Source: an uncultured Eubacteriaceae bacterium (lineage in GTDB: Bacteria; Bacillota; Clostridia; Eubacteriales; Eubacteriaceae). From it: DNA of 64,000 bases. Below the pieces are notes generated by a model. That model was given only the letters and a program-made list of their open reading frames with translations. It had not been told where the DNA came from and ran no database searches. Made by a program: the position numbers and the translations under genes. The stretch lies in NCBI GenBank assembly GCA_945867155.1, contig CAMBHL010000002.1, positions 304,565-368,564 on the forward strand, read 5' to 3'. This document shows, in pieces, positions 60,238 through 64,000 of this stretch (position 1 is the stretch's first letter; every line of letters begins with the position of its first letter).

Positions 60238-60897
60238 ATGCTGCTCGAACAAGAACGTATCGACGTGGTGAAATATTGCAAGAAGCTCATCACGGCAGGG
60301 CTGACCACCGGCACCGGTGGGAACATCAGCATTTTGAACCGCGAAAAAGGGCTCTACGCGATGAGCCCGTCAGGGATGGACTATTTTGAGACTGAGCCCG
60401 AAGATGTGGTGGTCATGGATTTAGAAGGGCAGGTCGTAGAGGGCAAGCGCAAGCCTTCGAGCGAACACGCCCTGCACCGAATCTTTTACACCCGGCGGGA
60501 CGACATCGACGCTGTGGTGCACACCCACTCGACATACTGTACGGTGTTGGCGACGCTCCGGGAAGGGCTGCCGGCCTCCAATTACCTCATCGCCTTCGCC
60601 GGACCGGACGTGCGCTGCTCAGCTTACGCGTCTTATGGCACGCCGGAGCTGGCCGAGGTGGCCTTCGAAGCGATGCAGGACCGCCAGGCGGCGCTGATGG
60701 CCAACCACGGCATGGTGGCCGGAGCGAGAACCATCGCCGGCGCCTTTAACATCGCCGACCAGATCGAACAATGTGCGAAGGTTTACGTGCTGGCCCGGGC
60801 CATTGGCAAACCGGTACTTCTCGATGAAGAAGAAATGGAACGCATGATGGTTCGGTTCCGCGATGATTACGGCCAGAAAAATATGAAAAAAGCATAA
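60238..60897 (+). CDS. Class II aldolase/epimerase (FucA/AraD family)
   Basis: A 219-residue zinc enzyme. TGTGGNISILN, MSPSGMDYF, the catalytic acid in KPSSEHALH, zinc ligands in VVHTHSTYC and MANHGMVAGA are in family order. FucA-type members split ketose-1-phosphates into dihydroxyacetone phosphate and an aldehyde; AraD-type ones epimerise. Length fits fuculose-1-phosphate aldolase. Coexpressed with the kinase, it would cleave the sugar phosphate made by it. Confidence 0.85.
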   Translation: MLLEQERIDVVKYCKKLITAGLTTGTGGNISILNREKGLYAMSPSGMDYFETEPEDVVVMDLEGQVVEGKRKPSSEHALHRIFYTRRDDIDAVVHTHSTYCTVLATLREGLPASNYLIAFAGPDVRCSAYASYGTPELAEVAFEAMQDRQAALMANHGMVAGARTIAGAFNIADQIEQCAKVYVLARAIGKPVLLDEEEMERMMVRFRDDYGQKNMKKA

Positions 60898-60907
60898 CGC
60901 GGCCCAC

Positions 60908-60943
60908 CGCCCGGATCTGATCGCTCAGGTTCGGGCGTTTTTT
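60908..60943 (+). terminator. Terminator after the aldolase gene
   Basis: CGCCCGGATCTGA and TCAGGTTCGGGCG form a 13-bp stem with one mismatch-like pair and a TCGC loop, then six T. Confidence 0.9.
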
Positions 60944-61062
60944 ATAAAAAATTGACATTCACTTCACAACGTTTTCAGATAAAATAAAGATAAATCTAAA
61001 CATAACCAGTTATAATTTTGTTAAAAATCCGGCAAGGCACTTGCCAAGAAGGGGTAATACGA

Positions 61063-62163
61063 ATGAACAAGGTATTTATTTCACCGTCGAAGTACGTCCA
61101 GGGACCTGGCGCGATGAACGATTTGGGGGATTACGCGAAGAAACTGGGTGACAAAGCGCTGATTTTGATTTCCGAAGGCGGCGTGAAACGCCAAGGCGAT
61201 CAGATTCAAGCCAGTTTTAAAGCAGCAGGGGCGGAATGTGTGTTTGAACACTTTAACGGCGAATGCTGCAACAGTGAAATTGACCGGCTGGTTCAAATTG
61301 TCAAAGACGAATCGGCAGATGTCGTCATCGGTGTTGGGGGCGGGAAGATTTTCGATACCGCGAAGGCTGTCGCTTACAAAGCGGGAACGCCGGTGATCAT
61401 CGCACCGACCATTGCCTCCACGGACGCACCGTGCTCGGCCTTGTCGGTCATTTACACGGAAGACGGCGTCTTCGAAAGTTATTTATTCCTGCCGTCTAAC
61501 CCGAATGTGGTGCTGATGGATACAGACATCATCGCGAAAAGTCCGCTGCGCTTCACCGTTTCCGGCATGGGCGACGCCATGGCAACGTATTTTGAAGCGC
61601 GGGCGTGCTATCAGTCCGGTGCGGTCACCTGTGCGTCGGGCAAAGTCAGCGAAGCGGCCCTCGGGATCGCGCGTCTCTGCTACGACACCCTGCGGGCAGA
61701 AGGGCTGAAGGCGAAACTCGCGCTGTCCGGCGGCGCCTGTACCGAAGCGGTCGAAAAAGTCATTGAAGCGAATACCCTGCTCTCGGGCATTGGCTTTGAA
61801 TCCGGCGGGCTGGCCGGCGCTCACGCCATTCACAACGGGCTGACGGTGCTGCCGGAATGCCACGCCATGCAGCACGGTGAAAAGGTCAACTTCGGGACTT
61901 TGACCCAATTGGTGCTCGAAAACATTCCGGAAGACGATTTAGTGGATATTCTGAGCTGGATGGTCGAAATTGGATTGCCGGTCACCTTGGGTGAACTCGG
62001 AATCACCGATTTGAGCCGCGAACATTTGATGCCAGTGGCGGAGGCGGCCTGCGCGGAAGACGACACCTTGCACAATCTGCCGGTGGAAGTCAATCCGGAA
62101 AAAGTGGTGAACGCACTTCTCGCGGCGGATCAATTTGGACGGGCAATGTTGGAAGAAGACTAA
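61063..62163 (+). CDS. gldA: Glycerol dehydrogenase
   Basis: A 366-residue iron/zinc alcohol dehydrogenase of the GldA type: SPSKYVQGPGAM at the start, GVGGGKIFDTAKAVAY for NAD+, TIASTDAPCSALSVIY, and metal ligands in SGMGDAMATYFEA, GAHAIHNGLT and HAMQHGEKV. It oxidises glycerol to dihydroxyacetone, or reduces small aldehydes such as glycolaldehyde or methylglyoxal. ATG 61063 follows AGAAGGGG. It lies next to the kinase-aldolase unit but behind a terminator. Confidence 0.92.
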   Translation: MNKVFISPSKYVQGPGAMNDLGDYAKKLGDKALILISEGGVKRQGDQIQASFKAAGAECVFEHFNGECCNSEIDRLVQIVKDESADVVIGVGGGKIFDTAKAVAYKAGTPVIIAPTIASTDAPCSALSVIYTEDGVFESYLFLPSNPNVVLMDTDIIAKSPLRFTVSGMGDAMATYFEARACYQSGAVTCASGKVSEAALGIARLCYDTLRAEGLKAKLALSGGACTEAVEKVIEANTLLSGIGFESGGLAGAHAIHNGLTVLPECHAMQHGEKVNFGTLTQLVLENIPEDDLVDILSWMVEIGLPVTLGELGITDLSREHLMPVAEAACAEDDTLHNLPVEVNPEKVVNALLAADQFGRAMLEED

Positions 62164-62177
62164 ATATTTTCATCAAA

Positions 62178-62207
62178 AGGGCGGCGGCAGCCGCTCTTTT
62201 TTTGTAT
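62178..62207 (+). terminator. Terminator after gldA
   Basis: AGGGCGGC and GCCGCTCT (G-U pair) with a GGCA loop, followed by seven T. Confidence 0.88.
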
Positions 62208-62352
62208 ATGGAGGAGACGAAAAGGGAAAGAATTGCGATAGGCGCCATTCTTACATCAGTTCGAATCGTATCCGATTTTTTTTATTTTAGAAACTATAAC
62301 GTTATTTATTCAGCAAAATTCTTAAAAACGTTTAAGAAACAGCAAAAATATT

Positions 62353-62381
62353 TTGTCAGCTCCATTTCATTTTGATATACT
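62353..62381 (+). promoter_or_regulatory. Promoter of the surface-protein gene
   Basis: TTGTCA (62353-62358) and TATACT (62376-62381), spacer 17. The remaining gap 62208-62352 is AT-rich and shows no gene. Confidence 0.75.
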
Positions 62382-62419
62382 TAAGAACAATTCTAAAATA
62401 GAGGTAAAAAGGAAAGCTT

Positions 62420-63892
62420 ATGAAAAAAATAGTGACAGCCATTTTGGCGGCGGTGTTGACTCTGACGGCAGGGTTCTCCGTTTTTGCCGCATCAAGTGAT
62501 TCGACGGTAAGCAAATCGTCGTTTAAAATTGAATATGAGGACAGCACAGGGATGCATTACATTCCAGCGGACGTTGCGGAATTAGAAAATGCCGATGGAA
62601 GATTTCTAATTTATTGCATGAATAATTATAATATGCATTGGCCGCATGGGGACAACGTGCCGAAGTATTCAGAAGGGTATGATCTGACGACGCCAACGGC
62701 TTTTAAGAGCGAAGATGATTATAAAAAATTCAATTACGACACTTTTACGAAACGGCTGACGACCATATTGTATGCGGGCTACCCTTACAACGGTTTTGGG
62801 CTGTATCAAATTGTCGATTCTCCGAAGACCTTGAGTGACGCTGAGTTTAATCAGCTGTTGATTGTGCCGGAAAACGTTCGATCAGATTTCAAGGATATTC
62901 TCGGTGATACCCAGTTCACCTACAGCGACTACACCAATAACAATACAGAAAATCTAAATAAGCTCAAGCAATTTGTCCAAGAGGTTATGATGATGGCATT
63001 TCCATCGGGAAAGAAGACACCATCAGGTCTCACGTACCAGGATTTGCTGGATTTGCCTTTTTATAAAGCCGCGTATTGTATTGTAAATGCCAGTTCGAGC
63101 CAAACGCCAATTCAGGCGTATGCACAACTCTACCCAGATTCGTATTATGTTACAACAGGACAAGCATATGACGCGACGAAAGTCGCCGTTTGGCGGTTAA
63201 TGGACGAATACGGCATTGCTAATAACAATATCACTGCAGACAGCTATGATTATAAGATAAATCCTCTTGCGGACGTTTTGTACAAGGCCTCGGACGCCAA
63301 TAGCGAAATTCTGGATCACGAGCCGTCTAATGATCAGATCAGTATTTCGGGCGATGCGACGCTAAACTACGATGAAAATACCAAGCAATGGGTCAGCGGT
63401 GAATTAACGGTGACAGAACCGACAAATTACAACGGCAGCTATCAGCTCAGTGTCGAAGGAGACGGTGTATCGGTGCAAACGGCCAATGGCGGCACTACCG
63501 TCAAAGCCGGCGAAACCTTTAAGCTCGTCGCCGATAAACAGGTCAGCGGCAGTGTCACCGCGACGGCGGCCGACAAGGTTTGGCTCAAGTCCATGAAGAT
63601 GTACACCCCAATTCAAGAGACAATTACTTATCAGCATATGGTCGGCGCGGTTATGGGCAAGAAGACCATTGCGACCGCCAGAGCCTTTAAGTCTAATCCA
63701 AAAAAAGAAGAAACCACGCAGAAACCAACCACACAAACCGCACCGGCTCAAAAGAAAATGGATGACAAGAGCATCGCAGCGGTACTCACCGGCGATGATA
63801 CCAATTGGACTAAATACGTAGATTGGATGGCGCTGGCCGCGATGGTTGGGGCTGCTGCGATCATCATTCGCAAAAAGACAAGTGTAAAGTAA
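62420..63892 (+). CDS. Cell-surface protein with thioester (TQXA)-type domain
   Basis: A 490-residue secreted protein: signal peptide (cut near AASS at 25), then a domain like Gram-positive thioester adhesins. Cys66 in FLIYCMNNYN is at the expected nucleophile position and ATKVAVW (252-258) matches the TQxA segment, but with Lys254 where Gln normally forms the thioester. A beta-rich domain follows (about 300-410), then a Thr/Lys-rich linker, AVLTGDDTN as a possible non-standard sortase signal, a membrane helix (WMALAAMVGAAAIII) and a basic tail. The gene is more A/T-rich than neighbours at its 5' half. It may anchor to host or surface molecules. Confidence 0.75.
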   Translation: MKKIVTAILAAVLTLTAGFSVFAASSDSTVSKSSFKIEYEDSTGMHYIPADVAELENADGRFLIYCMNNYNMHWPHGDNVPKYSEGYDLTTPTAFKSEDDYKKFNYDTFTKRLTTILYAGYPYNGFGLYQIVDSPKTLSDAEFNQLLIVPENVRSDFKDILGDTQFTYSDYTNNNTENLNKLKQFVQEVMMMAFPSGKKTPSGLTYQDLLDLPFYKAAYCIVNASSSQTPIQAYAQLYPDSYYVTTGQAYDATKVAVWRLMDEYGIANNNITADSYDYKINPLADVLYKASDANSEILDHEPSNDQISISGDATLNYDENTKQWVSGELTVTEPTNYNGSYQLSVEGDGVSVQTANGGTTVKAGETFKLVADKQVSGSVTATAADKVWLKSMKMYTPIQETITYQHMVGAVMGKKTIATARAFKSNPKKEETTQKPTTQTAPAQKKMDDKSIAAVLTGDDTNWTKYVDWMALAAMVGAAAIIIRKKTSVK

Positions 63893-63916
63893 AATTATTA
63901 AATCTTACCAATTAAA

Positions 63917-63948
63917 TAAAAACGCCAAAATCTAACGATTTTGGCGTC
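63917..63948 (-). terminator. Hairpin with T-run on the minus strand
   Basis: ACGCCAAAATC and GATTTTGGCGT form an 11-bp stem with a TAAC loop; the U-run would lie on the minus strand, so it probably ends a gene coming from beyond the window, or works both ways. Confidence 0.7.
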
Positions 63949-63960
63949 AGACTGTCGACA

Positions 63961-63998
63961 AACCGCATTCGAAAAATATTCGGATGTGGTTTTTTATA
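63961..63998 (+). terminator. Terminator after the surface-protein gene
   Basis: AACCGCATTCGAA and TTCGGATGTGGTT form a 13-bp stem with G-U pairs, followed by six T at the window end. Confidence 0.82.
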
Positions 63999-64000
63999 TT

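Overview
The window is a gene-dense bacterial chromosome segment of roughly 50-55% G+C by eye. Strong AGGAGG-type ribosome binding sites, TTGACA-17-TATAAT promoters, many U-tailed terminators and a gene set rich in iron-sulfur proteins point to an anaerobic, amino-acid-using Clostridia-type firmicute. These genes include two-subunit Fe-S serine dehydratase, type III glutamine synthetase, an archaeal-type split glutamate synthase, OPT peptide transporter and PepV dipeptidase. A Eubacteriaceae (Eubacterium/Pseudoramibacter-like) host is my guess, not something the sequence proves. Only one tRNA gene is seen, and no rRNA, CRISPR array, transposase or integrase.

Layout. 1-9342: a polyamine-type ABC transporter operon (potD end, a P-II-like regulator, potA, potB, potC) running into a catabolic-looking string (ornithine cyclodeaminase family, MFS transporter, amidohydrolase, Fe-S aldo/keto reductase). 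9343-13872: AgcS amino-acid symporter, NCS2 purine permease, ilvC. 13882-17977: a sulfur-assimilation operon of the protein-thiocarboxylate type (MetY-like enzyme, siroheme reductase, TusA-like protein, ThiS-like carrier, ThiF-like activator, JAMM protease). 18045-25678: glnA type III, divergent from a five-gene split glutamate synthase; both leaders carry terminator-like hairpins. 25760-31606: class II amidotransferase, PqqD-like protein, OPT transporter, PepV dipeptidase, D-2-hydroxyacid dehydrogenase. 31632-38322: Pho-box-controlled pstS-C-A-B-phoU plus phoB/phoR-type two-component genes; the PstS is circularly permuted. 38332-40346: GntR/YtrA-type regulator with ABC exporter. 40393-45198: a small conserved protein, a nuclease lipoprotein, a lone HyuA-type protein and serine dehydratase.

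45264-54353 is the accessory part. After tRNA-Lys(CTT) come orphan antitoxin-like zinc-finger and DUF2442 genes, an HTH protein, several small unknown proteins (one with a HEPN-type RN-x3-H motif), and a large helicase-methyltransferase of the restriction-modification type with a partner methylase gene. The specificity part of the large protein (about 52610-53525) is markedly AT-rich inside a GC-rich gene, suggesting a swapped cassette.

54401-64000: quinone-oxidoreductase-like protein, TPP riboswitch and thiC, a NAD(P)-binding protein, a small membrane protein paralogous to one in the accessory region, a C_GCAxxG_C_C protein, a sugar kinase / class II aldolase pair, glycerol dehydrogenase, and a surface protein of the thioester (TQXA) type in which the thioester glutamine appears to be lysine.

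Functional theme: nitrogen and amino-acid economy (uptake of polyamine-like compounds, amino acids, peptides and purines; ammonia assimilation; serine deamination), phosphate scavenging, sulfur assimilation through a carrier protein, and one defence-like island.
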